NCBI RefSeq assembly: GCF_001536285.1
Contig: NZ_FAOZ01000019.1
Coordinates: 1 to 64,000 of the forward strand
DNA length: 64,000 nt
Source: Parafrankia irregularis
GTDB taxonomy: Bacteria > Actinomycetota > Actinomycetes > Frankiales > Frankiaceae
Direction of reading: 5' to 3'
Each line of letters opens with the position of its first letter. The first letter of the stretch is position 1. Positions 22,376 through 32,144 of the stretch are shown one piece after another. Made by a program: the position numbers and the translations under genes. The notes beneath the pieces were generated by a model. It had not been told where the DNA came from. It ran no database searches and saw only the letters and a program-made list of their open reading frames with translations.

Positions 22376-24319
22376 ATGCGCGGGATCGGGAACGTCGGGC
22401 TGGCAACGGGTGCTTCTGGATTTGCCTCCGACGTAGGCTCGCCGGCTGCGAGCCCCAGCGCGGCGGGAGTCCGGGGCACGGGGGACATGGGCACGGGGCC
22501 CATGGAGAAGGTGCTCGCGGACATCCACGGTGCCTTTCAGAGCCACACGTCGGGTTCGGTGGCCAGCTACATCCCGGAGCTCGCCACGGCGGACCCGGAC
22601 CTCTTCGGCCTCGCGGTCACCACGATGGATGGGCTTCACTACCAGGTCGGGGACAGTCAGGTTCCGTTCACGATCCAGTCGGTCTCCAAGCCGTTCGTGT
22701 ACGCGCTTGCACTGCGTGACCGGGGCACCGACGACGTTCTGGCGCGGGTCGGTGTGGAGCCCACCGGCGATGCCTTCAACGCGATCACGCTTGAGCCGGG
22801 GAGTGGCCGGCCGCTGAATCCGATGGTCAACGCCGGAGCGATCCTCACGTCGAGCCTGGTTCTCGGCAGTGACACCGAGGAGCGTTTCACCCGCATTCTG
22901 GATGGTCTGTCATCCTTTGCGGGGCGGCGGCTGACGGTGAACGAACGGGTTTTCACCTCGGAGCGCGGCACCGGTGATCGCAACCGCGCGATCGGCTTCC
23001 TGATGCGTGGCGCCGGCGCGCTGCGCGGCTCCGTGGACGAGATCTGCGACGTCTACTTCCGGCAGTGCTCGGTCGAGGTGACGGCGGCTGACCTGGCGGT
23101 GATGGCGGGCACGCTGGCCCACGGCGGGGTCAACCCACGCACCGGCGAGCGGGTGCTCGACGAGGAGCACGTCAACCACGTGCTGACCGTCATGGTGACC
23201 TGCGGCATGTACGACCGGGCCGGAACCTGGTTGTTCCGGGTGGGCCTGCCGGCAAAGAGCGGCGTGGCGGGTGGGGTCTGCGCGGTGCTGCCCGGGCAGC
23301 TCGGCATCGGTGTCTTCAGCCCGCCGCTCGACGAGGTGGGAAACAGCGTCCGGGGGGTCCGGGCGTGCGAGATGCTGGCGTCCCGCTTCGCCCTGCATCT
23401 GCTGGCGCCGCAGGGCGAGCCGCCGCATCCGGTGCGCGGGACACACCGTGGCGACGCGCTGAGCTCGAAGCGGCTGCGCGGTGCGCGGGAACGTGCCGCG
23501 CTCGCCCGATCCGGTTCCGCCATCGTCATTCACGAACTGCAGGGCGACCTGGTGTTCGCCAGCGCGGAGCGGGTCGTCCGAACTGTCCGGGCGAACCTGG
23601 ACGGTGTCCGCTGGGTGGTGCTTGACCTGCGGCGGGTCGCCGCGGTCCGGGAGCCCGCGGTCGAGCTGATCCGGGTCATGGTCGATGACCTCGCAGCACA
23701 GGGAACGACGGTGCTTTTCGCAGATCCACGGGCGATACCGGGCGTCGCCCGGCTGATGCGCGGTACGGCCAACACGACGCGGCTGCCCGACCTGGAAACC
23801 GCTCTTGAACACGCGGAGGAGGCCCTGCTCGCGGCCGAGGACCTGCCCACCCCTCCGCCGACCGCGCATGTCGACCTCGGAGCACAGGAACTGCTCGCTG
23901 ATCTCGCCGACCTCGGTGAGCAGGCCGCCCGCGCCGTCGCCGACGCGTGTGAGCGTCGTTCCTACGATGTCGGCGACACGATCTTCGATGTCGGTGAGCC
24001 GGCGGACGCGCTCTTCTTCGTGACGCGTGGGGTGGTGAACGCGCTGGCCCCGAACTCCGACAGGACCAGGTGGTTCCGTCTCAGCGCGATTCCGGCCGGG
24101 AGTGCCTTCGGTGAGATCGCGCTCGTCGAAGGCGGCCGGCGGTCCACCCGCACGGTGGTGGCCCAGCCCGCGACCTGCGAGGTGCTGTCCGTCGAGGCCT
24201 TCGCGACGCTGCTGCGAGACCAGCCGGACGTGTACAACGCGCTGGTCCGTTCGATCGCGCGGAGCCTGTCGTCCCAGCTTCGCCAGGCCACGTTGGAGAT
24301 CCAGTCGCTGGAGGAGTAA
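22376..24319 (+). CDS. glsA: Glutaminase A fused to STAS and cyclic-nucleotide-binding domains
   Basis: 647 residues from ATG 22376; ATGs at 22488 and 22503 are alternatives closer to the glutaminase core. The glutaminase domain occupies about residues 43-350 with the Ser-x2-Lys catalytic pair in Gln-Ser-Val-Ser-Lys-Pro-Phe, Asn-Pro-Met-Val-Asn-Ala-Gly-Ala-Ile, Asp-Arg-Asn-Arg-Ala and Gly-Leu-Pro-Ala-Lys-Ser-Gly-Val-Ala-Gly-Gly. A STAS-like domain follows (Leu-Gln-Gly-Asp-Leu-Val-Phe-Ala-Ser-Ala-Glu, Trp-Val-Val-Leu-Asp-Leu-Arg). The C-terminal domain is a cyclic-nucleotide-binding fold (Gly-Glu-Pro-Ala-Asp-Ala-Leu-Phe-Phe-Val, Ala-Gly-Ser-Ala-Phe-Gly-Glu-Ile-Ala-Leu, then Arg-Ser-Thr-Arg-Thr). 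It deaminates glutamine to glutamate. The extra domains suggest regulation by a nucleotide or partner (inference). Confidence 0.93.
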   Translation: MRGIGNVGLATGASGFASDVGSPAASPSAAGVRGTGDMGTGPMEKVLADIHGAFQSHTSGSVASYIPELATADPDLFGLAVTTMDGLHYQVGDSQVPFTIQSVSKPFVYALALRDRGTDDVLARVGVEPTGDAFNAITLEPGSGRPLNPMVNAGAILTSSLVLGSDTEERFTRILDGLSSFAGRRLTVNERVFTSERGTGDRNRAIGFLMRGAGALRGSVDEICDVYFRQCSVEVTAADLAVMAGTLAHGGVNPRTGERVLDEEHVNHVLTVMVTCGMYDRAGTWLFRVGLPAKSGVAGGVCAVLPGQLGIGVFSPPLDEVGNSVRGVRACEMLASRFALHLLAPQGEPPHPVRGTHRGDALSSKRLRGARERAALARSGSAIVIHELQGDLVFASAERVVRTVRANLDGVRWVVLDLRRVAAVREPAVELIRVMVDDLAAQGTTVLFADPRAIPGVARLMRGTANTTRLPDLETALEHAEEALLAAEDLPTPPPTAHVDLGAQELLADLADLGEQAARAVADACERRSYDVGDTIFDVGEPADALFFVTRGVVNALAPNSDRTRWFRLSAIPAGSAFGEIALVEGGRRSTRTVVAQPATCEVLSVEAFATLLRDQPDVYNALVRSIARSLSSQLRQATLEIQSLEE

Positions 24320-24370
24320 CCGCGAGGCCGCGAGGCCGAGTAACCGCTGGTCACGCGGCCCCGCGGGTGG

Positions 24371-25129
24371 TCAGCGGCCCCGCATGATCAGCGACATGCC
24401 CTCGCTGCGGGTGGCCGGGCTCAGGAACTGGCCGCGCACCGCCGACGTCACGGTGGTCGCTCCCGGCTTGCGAACGCCCCGCATGGACATGCACAGGTGC
24501 TCGGCCTCGACGACGACCATGACACCACGTGGGTCCAGGACGTCGACGAGGGCGTCGGCGACCTGTGAGGTGAGGCGCTCCTGCACCTGCGGCCGCCGGG
24601 CATAGAGGTCCACCAGGCGGGCGAGCTTCGACAGGCCGGTGATCTGGCCCTTCTCGTTCGGAATGTAGGCGACGTGCGCCTTGCCCGCGAAAACCACCAG
24701 ATGGTGCTCGCACAGCGACGAGAAGTCGATGTCGCGGACGAGGACCATCTCGTCGTGACCTTCGTCGAACACCGTGGTGAGGACCTCCGCGGGGTCCCGG
24801 CCGAGCCCTTCGACCGCCTCCTGGTACGCGCGGGCGACCCGGTCGGGTGTCTTGCGCAGGCCTTCGCGGTCCGGGTCCTCACCGATGCCGATCAACAGCT
24901 CGCGGACGGCCCGCGCGACCCGGTCGTGGTCGAACGGCCGGACCATGTCGGGCCGCTTGGGCCGCTTGCGTTCCGTGCTCGCAGAACTCGCCGATGACCC
25001 GTTGCCACCGCCGTTGTTGGCGTCGGTTCCTTCGGAGAGGGCCGTACGCTGATCGACGCCGACGAGGCCCGAAGCCGGGTCACTCGCCTGCTGCGAAACG
25101 GTCCTCGCCTGCTCGGAATCGGCGGTCAA
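24371..25129 (-). CDS. folE: GTP cyclohydrolase I
   Basis: 252 residues. A TTG start overlaps the ftsH stop (TTGA, 25126-25129). The first 60 residues are Ser/Ala/Gly-rich and disordered; the enzyme proper begins near Arg-Pro-Phe-Asp-His-Asp-Arg-Val. Zinc ligands: Cys-Glu-His-His in Phe-Ser-Ser-Leu-Cys-Glu-His-His-Leu, and the later Cys in Glu-His-Leu-Cys-Met. Also Gly-Leu-Ser-Lys-Leu-Ala-Arg and Gln-Glu-Arg-Leu-Thr. It converts GTP to dihydroneopterin triphosphate, the first step of folate synthesis. ftsH-folE adjacency is conserved in Actinomycetota. The folP, folB and folK genes that often follow are not here; the convergent glutaminase gene begins instead. Confidence 0.95.
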   Translation of the reverse strand: MTADSEQARTVSQQASDPASGLVGVDQRTALSEGTDANNGGGNGSSASSASTERKRPKRPDMVRPFDHDRVARAVRELLIGIGEDPDREGLRKTPDRVARAYQEAVEGLGRDPAEVLTTVFDEGHDEMVLVRDIDFSSLCEHHLVVFAGKAHVAYIPNEKGQITGLSKLARLVDLYARRPQVQERLTSQVADALVDVLDPRGVMVVVEAEHLCMSMRGVRKPGATTVTSAVRGQFLSPATRSEGMSLIMRGR

Positions 25130-27375
25130 CGGCGTCTCCTGTCGTCATCGTTGTCCCAGGTGGGTGGCGCCCACGGGTTCGAGATCCGGGGTGTCTCCGG
25201 CGCCGGGTCTCCGGCCGCCCCGGGTGCCCGAGCAGGGCCGCCGGGGCCGGGCGCGCTGTGCCCGGTCTGCGTGGGGTCGCCGCCCGGGGCTGGCGTGTTC
25301 TGGGCGGACGTCGGGTCGGCCGGCCCCGCGGGACGCGCATGCCCGCCGGACCCGTTGCCGTTCGGCGCACCGCCGTTGGTGGCGCCGGGGTGGCGCGTGC
25401 CGCCGTTCGCGGCGTGGCCGGCCGGACCGCCCTTCACCATGTCGGAGACGTTGGTCGGGACCAGGCCCAGCTCGGCCGGGGTCTGGACCGGCGGCCGGTC
25501 CGACGGGATGCGCCGCCCGACGCCGGTGTACGAGCCGCGGCTCGGGCGCTTCTGCACCGTGGCGAAGACCTCCAGGACGTCGTCCTTGCTCAGGGTCTCC
25601 GAATCCATCAGGCGCAGCACCAGGTTGTCGAGGACGTCCCGGTAGGTCACCAGGATCTCCCACGCCTCGTCGTGCGCGGCCTCGATCAGCCGGCGGACCT
25701 CGTCGTCGATCTCGCTGGCGACCTCTTCGGAGTAGTCCCGCTGGTGGCCCATGTCACGGCCGAGGAAGACCTCACCGGACTCGCTGCCGAACTTGATCGC
25801 GCCGAGCTTGTCGCTCATGCCGTACTGGGTGATCATCGCGCGGGAGATCTGGGTCGCCTTCTCGATGTCATCGCTGGCACCGGTGGTGGGCTCGTGGAAG
25901 ACGAGCTCCTCCGCGGTGCGGCCACCGAGCAGTACGGCCAGCCGGTCGAGCATCTCCGACCTGGTCGACAGGTACTTGTCCTCCAGCGGCAGCTGCATGG
26001 TGTAGCCGAGGGCGCGCCCACGAGGCAGGATTGTGATCTTGTGGACCGGGTCGGCGTTGGGAAGCGCGTGCGCCACGAGCGCGTGACCGCCCTCGTGGTA
26101 GGCGATGCGCTTCTTCTCCTTCTCGTTCATCGCCCGGGTCTTGCGCTCCGGCCCGGCCATCACCCGGTCGATCGACTCCTCCAGCAGAGCCGACGAGATG
26201 AATCGGACGTCCGACCTGGCCGCCAGCAGGGCGGCCTCGTTCAGCACGTTCGCCAGGTCGGCACCGGTGAAGCCGGGCGTGCGACGGGCGATGGTCAGCA
26301 GGTCGACGTCGGGACCGATCGGCTTGCCCTTGGCGTGGACCTTGAGGATCGCCTCGCGCCCGAGCAGGTCGGGCCGGTCGACGACGATCTGGCGGTCGAA
26401 GCGGCCGGGGCGCAGCAGCGCGGGGTCGAGGATGTCGGGCCGGTTGGTGGCGGCGATCAGGATGACGCCGCCCTTCACGTCGAAACCGTCCATCTCGACG
26501 AGGAGCTGGTTCAGCGTCTGCTCGCGCTCGTCGTGGCCGCCGCCCAGGCCGGCGCCGCGGTGCCGGCCGACAGCGTCGATCTCGTCGACGAAGATGATCG
26601 CGGGGGCGTTCGTCTTGGCCTGCTCGAACAGGTCACGCACCCGGCTCGCGCCGACACCGACGAACATCTCGACGAAGTCCGAGCCGGAGATCGAGTAGAA
26701 GGGGACGCCGGCCTCACCGGCGACCGCCCGGGCGAGCAGGGTCTTACCGGTTCCCGGAGGCCCGTAGAGCAGGACACCCTTGGGGATCTTGGCGCCGATG
26801 GCCTGGAACTTGCCCGGATTCTCGAGGAACTCCTTGATCTCCTGGAGTTCCTCGATCGCCTCGTCGGAGCCCGCGACGTCGGCAAACGTGGTCTTTGGCG
26901 TGTCCTTACTGACCAGTTTTGCCTTGGACTTCCCGAAGTTCATGACGCGGTTGCCGCCGCCCTGCATCTGGTTCATGAAGAACAGCAGCAGCGCGACGAT
27001 CAGCACGACGGGCAGCAGGTTCAGCAGCAACGAGACGAGCACGTTCCCGCGGTCGACGGTGACGTTGTACTTGACGTTCTGCGCCTTGAGCTCGTTGGCC
27101 AGGGCGATGGCCTGCTCGGTCGCGAAGGACGCCTCGTACTTCTTGCCGTTCTCGAGCTTGATCCGGATGATCTGCTTCGAGTCCTGGATCGTCGCGTCGA
27201 CCACACGGTTCTCGGGCGCGGCGCTGGCACTCTGGTCGATCTTCTGCTGGACGGCGCTGAGCTCCGTCTTCTGGTACTCACTCGGCCCGGACAGCACGCC
27301 TGTCGTGAGAATGATCACGAAGAGGGCCAGGAGTAGCAGGGGTACCCAGCCGCGGAAGATTCTTCTTGGAGTCAT
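25126..27375 (-). CDS. ftsH: ATP-dependent zinc metalloprotease FtsH
   Basis: 749 residues, ATG 27375. Two transmembrane helices flank a short periplasmic-side domain: [11 protein letters not shown] near residue 10 and [10 protein letters not shown] near residue 110. AAA module: Walker A Gly-Pro-Pro-Gly-Thr-Gly-Lys-Thr, Walker B Ile-Ile-Phe-Val-Asp-Glu-Ile-Asp, and the second region of homology Arg-Pro-Gly-Arg-Phe-Asp-Arg. Protease zinc site: His-Glu-Gly-Gly-His. The C-terminal 150 residues are Gly/Pro/Asn-rich and disordered, a usual feature in actinobacteria. It degrades membrane and short-lived cytoplasmic proteins. Part of the collinear series dacB, DUF2342, tilS-hpt, ftsH, folE. Confidence 0.97.
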   Translation of the reverse strand: MTPRRIFRGWVPLLLLALFVIILTTGVLSGPSEYQKTELSAVQQKIDQSASAAPENRVVDATIQDSKQIIRIKLENGKKYEASFATEQAIALANELKAQNVKYNVTVDRGNVLVSLLLNLLPVVLIVALLLFFMNQMQGGGNRVMNFGKSKAKLVSKDTPKTTFADVAGSDEAIEELQEIKEFLENPGKFQAIGAKIPKGVLLYGPPGTGKTLLARAVAGEAGVPFYSISGSDFVEMFVGVGASRVRDLFEQAKTNAPAIIFVDEIDAVGRHRGAGLGGGHDEREQTLNQLLVEMDGFDVKGGVILIAATNRPDILDPALLRPGRFDRQIVVDRPDLLGREAILKVHAKGKPIGPDVDLLTIARRTPGFTGADLANVLNEAALLAARSDVRFISSALLEESIDRVMAGPERKTRAMNEKEKKRIAYHEGGHALVAHALPNADPVHKITILPRGRALGYTMQLPLEDKYLSTRSEMLDRLAVLLGGRTAEELVFHEPTTGASDDIEKATQISRAMITQYGMSDKLGAIKFGSESGEVFLGRDMGHQRDYSEEVASEIDDEVRRLIEAAHDEAWEILVTYRDVLDNLVLRLMDSETLSKDDVLEVFATVQKRPSRGSYTGVGRRIPSDRPPVQTPAELGLVPTNVSDMVKGGPAGHAANGGTRHPGATNGGAPNGNGSGGHARPAGPADPTSAQNTPAPGGDPTQTGHSAPGPGGPARAPGAAGDPAPETPRISNPWAPPTWDNDDDRRRR

Positions 27376-27586
27376 CTGTTTGGAACGCCGGACACAAGCG
27401 TTCCACCCTCCTGCCCTGTGTGCTGCCCTCGATCGGGATTCCCTTGTGCCGAGGGTACCGCCGGCACGCGCATCTCACCGCGCGTACATCCGAGCAACGG
27501 ACCGCGGGCCCGCCCTGTTCCACGCAGCGGGGTCGGAACTGGGCGCGCCCTCGTCCCGGAGGAGCCGTGAGCCTGCGTGGTGAGCC

Positions 27587-29359
27587 TCAGGCGCGGCGGG
27601 CGATCGCCTCGGGTGTCAGCGTTCCCACGAACGGCAGAGTCCGGTAGTGCTCGGCGTAGTCGAGGCCGTAACCGACGACGAACGCGCTCGGGATGTCGAA
27701 GCCCACATACCGCAGGTCGACGTCCACCGTGATGGCCTCGGGCTTGCGGAACAGTGCCAGCACCTCAAGCGACGCCGGCCCGCGTGACCGCAGGTTCTTC
27801 AGCAGCCAGGACAGCGTCAGGCCGGAGTCGATGATGTCCTCGACGACGAGGACGTCACGGCCCTCGATCGACCGGTCGAGGTCCTTGAGGATGCGGACGA
27901 CCCCGGACGACGACGTCGTCGACCCGTAGGACGAGACGGCCATGAAGTCCATGGTGATCGGGACGGACAGCGCCCGGGACAGGTCCGCCATCACCATGAC
28001 CGCGCCCTTGAGCACCCCGACCAGCAGGATTTCGCGGCCGGCGTAGTCCGCGTCGACGCGCGCGGCCAACTCTGCGATCTTGGCCGCGATCTCCTCCTGG
28101 CTGACGAGGATGTCGTCGATATCCGGATGAATCCGGGCTCGAGCGGACTCATCGGTCGGATTCGAAGTGCGGTCGTTGTCGGGCTTCGCCGTAGCGGCCT
28201 GGCTCACCGGCCTGTCCTCCTGGTTGTGCGCTGGGTGGGCCGGCCCTCGCTCGCCGGACTCTGCAGCTTCGGCGACGATCGGGGTATCTGGACCGACAAT
28301 GGCGATCCTGCCACCCGTCCGGCGTGCCAGCACGCCCGACGGGAGCGGCACGGGCCTCTGCCCGCGCCAGCGGGTCACCAGCTCCTCGATCGCCCAGACA
28401 TGCCCGGCCCGCAGCGCCGAGGCCGAGGAACCCGCCGTCAGCGCCGCGCGCCGCAGCACGCGGCTGCGCACGGCCTGGGACAGGCCTGCGAGCGCTTCGA
28501 CCTCGAGCTCCACCCGCGCGGCCGGCCCCGGCGCGGACCCGGCCGCGTCCCGCTCCGGCTCCTGGCCCTGTCCCAGCTCAGGACCGGGAGCGGCGGTGAG
28601 GTCGGAGTAGGTCGCGTCGGCCAGTTCGTCCAGCGCCTCGGCGTCCGCGCGCAGCAGGTCGGCGGTGCGGGCGAGGGCCTGCGCGATTCCCGGCCCGAGC
28701 TCGGCCTCCAGCACCGGCAGCACCCGCGACCTCGTCCGGGCCCGGGCGAACGCGGGATCGGCATTCGTCGGGTCCTCCCAGTACGGCAGGCTCAGGAACT
28801 GGCAGGCCTGGCGGGTCTGGTCCCTACGCAGTCCGAGTAACGGCCGGCGGATCAGCCCGTCAAGAGCCGGCATGCCGCTCAACGAGCGGGCGCCGGAGCC
28901 CCGGGCCAGGCGTAGCAGCACGGTCTCGGCCTGATCGTCGAGGGTGTGGCCTAGCAGTACGGCGTGTGCGTCGAGACGTCGAGCTGCCGCGAGCAGGGCT
29001 TTCCTACGCTCGTCCCGGGCGGCGCCCTCGGAGCGGGGGGACGGGGCCGCGAGGATCTCCACCGGGGACAGCCCCAGCGCCCGGCCCTGAGCCGCGACCT
29101 CCTCGGCCCGCGTGCGTGAGTTGTCATCCCAGGCGTGATCCACCGTCAGCAGACCGGCCCGCAGCGCACGCCGGGGAGCGACGAAGGCCACCGCGGCCGC
29201 GAGCGCCAGCGAGTCGGCGCCGCCCGAGCAGGCGACCAGCACCAGGGCGCCCGGTGGAAGGTCGGCCACCGCGTCGCGGACACCGAGGCGCACCGCCGCG
29301 ACGGCCGGTGCGGGCATGCCCCGCGGGGTCTGGGGCGCCGCCGGCCGAGCTGCCGTCAC
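27587..29359 (-). CDS. tilS-hpt: tRNA(Ile)-lysidine synthase fused in frame to hypoxanthine phosphoribosyltransferase
   Basis: 590 residues without a stop between two enzymes. Residues 1-370 are TilS: the PP-loop Ser-Gly-Gly-Ala-Asp-Ser, His-Thr-Leu-Asp-Asp-Gln-Ala-Glu-Thr, and Arg-Arg-Pro-Leu-Leu. TilS makes lysidine at the wobble position of the Ile CAU tRNA. Residues about 400-590 are HGPRT: [11 protein letters not shown], the PRPP loop Val-Val-Glu-Asp-Ile-Ile-Asp-Ser-Gly, and Val-Gly-Tyr-Gly-Leu-Asp-Tyr. HGPRT salvages purines. A polar linker of about 35 residues joins them. An internal AGGAGG and GTG (28207) could also yield free HGPRT of 206 residues (27587-28207). GTG start at 29359. 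Confidence 0.92.
   Translation of the reverse strand: MTAARPAAPQTPRGMPAPAVAAVRLGVRDAVADLPPGALVLVACSGGADSLALAAAVAFVAPRRALRAGLLTVDHAWDDNSRTRAEEVAAQGRALGLSPVEILAAPSPRSEGAARDERRKALLAAARRLDAHAVLLGHTLDDQAETVLLRLARGSGARSLSGMPALDGLIRRPLLGLRRDQTRQACQFLSLPYWEDPTNADPAFARARTRSRVLPVLEAELGPGIAQALARTADLLRADAEALDELADATYSDLTAAPGPELGQGQEPERDAAGSAPGPAARVELEVEALAGLSQAVRSRVLRRAALTAGSSASALRAGHVWAIEELVTRWRGQRPVPLPSGVLARRTGGRIAIVGPDTPIVAEAAESGERGPAHPAHNQEDRPVSQAATAKPDNDRTSNPTDESARARIHPDIDDILVSQEEIAAKIAELAARVDADYAGREILLVGVLKGAVMVMADLSRALSVPITMDFMAVSSYGSTTSSSGVVRILKDLDRSIEGRDVLVVEDIIDSGLTLSWLLKNLRSRGPASLEVLALFRKPEAITVDVDLRYVGFDIPSAFVVGYGLDYAEHYRTLPFVGTLTPEAIARRA
28205..28221 (-). promoter_or_regulatory. Internal ribosome binding site and GTG for hpt
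   Basis: AGGAGG (complement of 28216-28221) lies 8 bases before an in-frame GTG (complement of 28205-28207) at codon 385 of the fused frame, exactly at the start of the polar linker before the HGPRT domain. This looks like the original hpt start and would permit separate HGPRT synthesis. Confidence 0.65.
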
Positions 29360-29398
29360 GAAGACCTGGCCGACACGTTGACCCGGGCCCTCAGGCCG

Positions 29399-30547
29399 TC
29401 AGGCCGACATCGACGGCCGGGTGCCGAGCACGCGCAGCATCCACGCCCCGGGGTCGGCAAGCTCCGACCTGGTTGGCAGTGTCTGCGGCGACTGCCAGAC
29501 GTGGTTGAAGCCCTCGACACCGGCGTCGGCCACCACGGCCCGGACGAAGGCGCCACCCTGGCGGTACTGCTGCATCTTCAGGTCGAGCCCGAGCAGACGC
29601 CGCAGGAACCGGTCGATGGGCGAGCCGCCGGAGCGACGGTTGTCGAACTTGGCCCGGATGTCGGCCACCGTCGGCACGACCAGCGGGCCGACCGCGTCCA
29701 TGACCTGGTCGGCGTGGCCCTCCAGCAGGGTCATCAGCGCCTGGAGCCGGTCCAGGACGGCGCGCTGTGCCGGTGTCTGCAACGCCTCCACCACACTCGG
29801 CGCGTCCGGGCCGTGATCGCGGACGGCGCTGCGCAGCGCCGTCACGGCCGCGCGCACCCGGTCGGCAAGGACCTCCGGGTCGAGATCGGTGGCGGCGATG
29901 AACGACGTGATCTCGGACTCGAGGTGCTCGCGAAGCCAGGGAACCGCGGTGAACTGGCTGCGGTGGGTCTGCTCGTGCAGGCACACCCAGAGCCGGAAGT
30001 CACGCGGGACGACGTTGAGCGCCTCCTCGGCGTGGGCGATGTTGGGCGCCACCAGGCTCAGCCGACCCACCGGGAGCGCCGCCACCGCCGCGGCCGCGGG
30101 CTTGGCGAGCGACGGCAGACCCGCGCCGGGCCCGCCCTCCTCGTACTCCTCCGGCGGCAGGAAGATCTCGAACTGGCCGAGAACCTTGCCGGCGAGGTAG
30201 GCCAGGGCGGAGCCGATCTGGATCCCGGTGACGCGGCGCCCCACGTTCGCGGAGAGGCGGCTGCGGTTCTGGTCGGACAGCTTCTCCATCAGCGGCGCGG
30301 TGGCGACCCGCAGGCCCGCGACGTTGGAACGCACCCATTCGGGTCGGTCGACGACCGCGATCGGCGTCGCGGGACCGGCGGGAACCAGCTGCGTGTAGTC
30401 CTGTACGTGGCCCTCGGCAACCACGGCGAGCCTGCGAAGCTCGGAGACGATTTCATCCGCCTGCGCTCGGGTGCGCTGCGGGCCAGGGCGGACGAGTTTC
30501 TTGGCAGTTGCTACAGCGAGGCCCCAGTCGACCAGCTCAGCGTCCAC
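29399..30547 (-). CDS. Zinc-dependent metalloprotease, DUF2342 family
   Basis: 382 residues from GTG 30547. The HExxH motif lies in Cys-Leu-His-Glu-Gln-Thr-His-Arg-Ser-Gln-Phe, near residue 190. The family signature regions Val-Asp-Arg-Pro-Glu-Trp-Val-Arg-Ser-Asn and Gly-Gly-Ala-Phe-Val (with Leu-Gly-Leu-Asp-Leu-Lys-Met-Gln-Gln-Tyr) are present. The family is restricted to actinobacteria and is sometimes labelled coenzyme F420 biosynthesis-associated; its substrate is unknown. It lies 39 bases before tilS on the same strand, a conserved neighbourhood between dacB and tilS. Confidence 0.9.
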   Translation of the reverse strand: MDAELVDWGLAVATAKKLVRPGPQRTRAQADEIVSELRRLAVVAEGHVQDYTQLVPAGPATPIAVVDRPEWVRSNVAGLRVATAPLMEKLSDQNRSRLSANVGRRVTGIQIGSALAYLAGKVLGQFEIFLPPEEYEEGGPGAGLPSLAKPAAAAVAALPVGRLSLVAPNIAHAEEALNVVPRDFRLWVCLHEQTHRSQFTAVPWLREHLESEITSFIAATDLDPEVLADRVRAAVTALRSAVRDHGPDAPSVVEALQTPAQRAVLDRLQALMTLLEGHADQVMDAVGPLVVPTVADIRAKFDNRRSGGSPIDRFLRRLLGLDLKMQQYRQGGAFVRAVVADAGVEGFNHVWQSPQTLPTRSELADPGAWMLRVLGTRPSMSA

Positions 30548-30620
30548 GAATACGAGCGTACCGGGCCTCCCGCGGGTTGGCCTGCCCGATCGGACGACCC
30601 GCTTGCGGAAGGTAGCCGCC

Positions 30621-30664
30621 CGGCCGGGGCCGGATCAGCGACCGGCCGGGGCCGGATCAGCGAC
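30621..30664. repeat. 22-bp perfect tandem duplication at the dacB 3' end
   Basis: The 22-base unit at 30621-30642 is repeated exactly at 30643-30664, with a partial third copy after it. The second copy contains the dacB stop codon (30657-30659), so the first copy lies just outside the gene. Confidence 0.8.
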
Positions 30665-32144
30665 CGGCCGAGGCAGACGGCTGGGCCGGTGTCTGAGCGC
30701 CCGAGGCTCCCGCGGCACCCTCGCCGCCGGTACTCGGCACGTTGGTGGATGTCGTCGCCGAGCACCCGCACGAGGCGAGAGCGGTGGCCACCCGATCCAG
30801 CGCCATCTTGGTGAGGCCCTGCTCCTCGACCGGTGCGAACAGCCCGAACAGCAGCAGCCGACCGTCGGCGTCGGTGACCATGCCGGCAAGACTTGTCACG
30901 ATGCGCAGGCTTCCCGTCTTCGCGCGGACGACACCCGCTGCCGCGGAGGTGTCCCCGGCGCTGTAGCGGTCGCCGAGAGTGCCGGTGAAGCCCGCCACCG
31001 GCAGCCCGGACAGCACGGTCCGCAACGCCGGATGCCCGGGCATGACCGCCGTCCGCAGGGCCGCGACCAGGGTCGCCGGTGCGATTCGGTCCTCGATGGA
31101 AAGCCCGCTGGTGTCCTGCAGCGACGCTCCGTCGGTGGGGATCCCCGCGTCGCGCAGCGCCGCGAGCACACCGGCGGAGGCGCCGGCGAACGTCGCCGGC
31201 AGCCCGCGGGCGATCGCGACCTGACGGCCCAGGCTCTCCGCCAGGTCGTTGTCGGAGTCGGTGAGCATGCGCTCGACCAGCACCGGGATCGTCGGGCTCT
31301 GGACGGAGGCGATCTCCTGCGCGCCGGCATCCGCGCGGCCGGTCGCCACGGTGCCGACCGAGACACCCGCCGTGCGCAGTGCCGAGGCGAAGGCCCCGGC
31401 CGCGGCCGCGTCCGGGGTGGCCGTGCGTGCCCCGGCCGCACCGGGTGCCCGCCGCCCGGCATCCACCTCCAGCGCCGACACCGGTGTGACGTTGCCGTCG
31501 GTGACGTATCCGTCGCGCCAGCCGGCGGCCTGGGCGGGGCCCTCGTAGGCGGTCCCGTCGCCGATCACCGCGGCGACGGAGGTGATCCCGGCGTCGTGGA
31601 CCTGCTTGGCCAGATCGCTCAGACGGGCCGCAGGTGGGTAGCCGACGGGCTCCGTGCTCGCGGTCAGGGTGGGATCACCACCGCCGACCAGCCACAGCGT
31701 TCCCCCCTGCGAGGCGGCGGAGCCACCAGCCGGCGGCAGGTAGACCGCTCGGGTGACCAGGCGTTTGTCGGGGGCGAGGGTGGTGAGCGCCGCGGTCGCG
31801 GTGGCGATCTTGATCGTCGAGGCGGGGGCGGTGGGCTCGGTGGAGCGCTGGGCGAACAGCACCTGACCGGTCAGCGCGTCGACGACCAGGGCCGCCGGGT
31901 TGCCGAGCACCGGGTCGGCGAGTGGCCCGGTCAGCCGTGCGGTGACCGCTGCCGAATCGGCCTGCGGCGCGTCGGGGTCGAGCCCGGGGAGGGCAGACGC
32001 CTCGACCCGGGTGCCTGGGCTGGGCGACGCCGGGCTGCCCGGGGTTGCCGTGGGCCCGGGCGTGGGCGACAGAGATCCGGCCAGCAGCGCGCCGGCCAGG
32101 GCCGTGAGGCCACCGGTGCGAGCGGCCAGCGGCACTGTTGTCAC
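30657..32144 (-). CDS. dacB: D-alanyl-D-alanine carboxypeptidase/endopeptidase (PBP4 type)
   Basis: 495 residues from GTG 32144. A short hydrophobic, signal-like N-terminus (Gly-Gly-Leu-Thr-Ala-Leu-Ala-Gly-Ala-Leu-Leu-Ala) precedes a Pro/Thr/Ser linker. Active-site motifs: Ser-Thr-Ile-Lys (SxxK) in Ala-Pro-Ala-Ser-Thr-Ile-Lys, Ser-Asp-Asn (SxN) in Asp-Ser-Asp-Asn-Asp-Leu-Ala-Glu, and Lys-Thr-Gly in Arg-Ala-Lys-Thr-Gly-Ser-Leu. The spacing fits class C penicillin-binding protein 4, with an inserted domain between SxxK and SxN. It trims or cleaves peptidoglycan cross-links outside the membrane. The C-terminal tail is Ala/Gly/Ser-rich. First gene of the series running to folE. Confidence 0.93.
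   Translation of the reverse strand: MTTVPLAARTGGLTALAGALLAGSLSPTPGPTATPGSPASPSPGTRVEASALPGLDPDAPQADSAAVTARLTGPLADPVLGNPAALVVDALTGQVLFAQRSTEPTAPASTIKIATATAALTTLAPDKRLVTRAVYLPPAGGSAASQGGTLWLVGGGDPTLTASTEPVGYPPAARLSDLAKQVHDAGITSVAAVIGDGTAYEGPAQAAGWRDGYVTDGNVTPVSALEVDAGRRAPGAAGARTATPDAAAAGAFASALRTAGVSVGTVATGRADAGAQEIASVQSPTIPVLVERMLTDSDNDLAESLGRQVAIARGLPATFAGASAGVLAALRDAGIPTDGASLQDTSGLSIEDRIAPATLVAALRTAVMPGHPALRTVLSGLPVAGFTGTLGDRYSAGDTSAAAGVVRAKTGSLRIVTSLAGMVTDADGRLLLFGLFAPVEEQGLTKMALDRVATALASCGCSATTSTNVPSTGGEGAAGASGAQTPAQPSASAGR

Noticed and set aside
24847-27336. Plus-strand frame of 829 codons
   Set aside because: Antisense to ftsH; the repeated Val-Asp-Leu and Leu-Leu patterns mirror the real gene.
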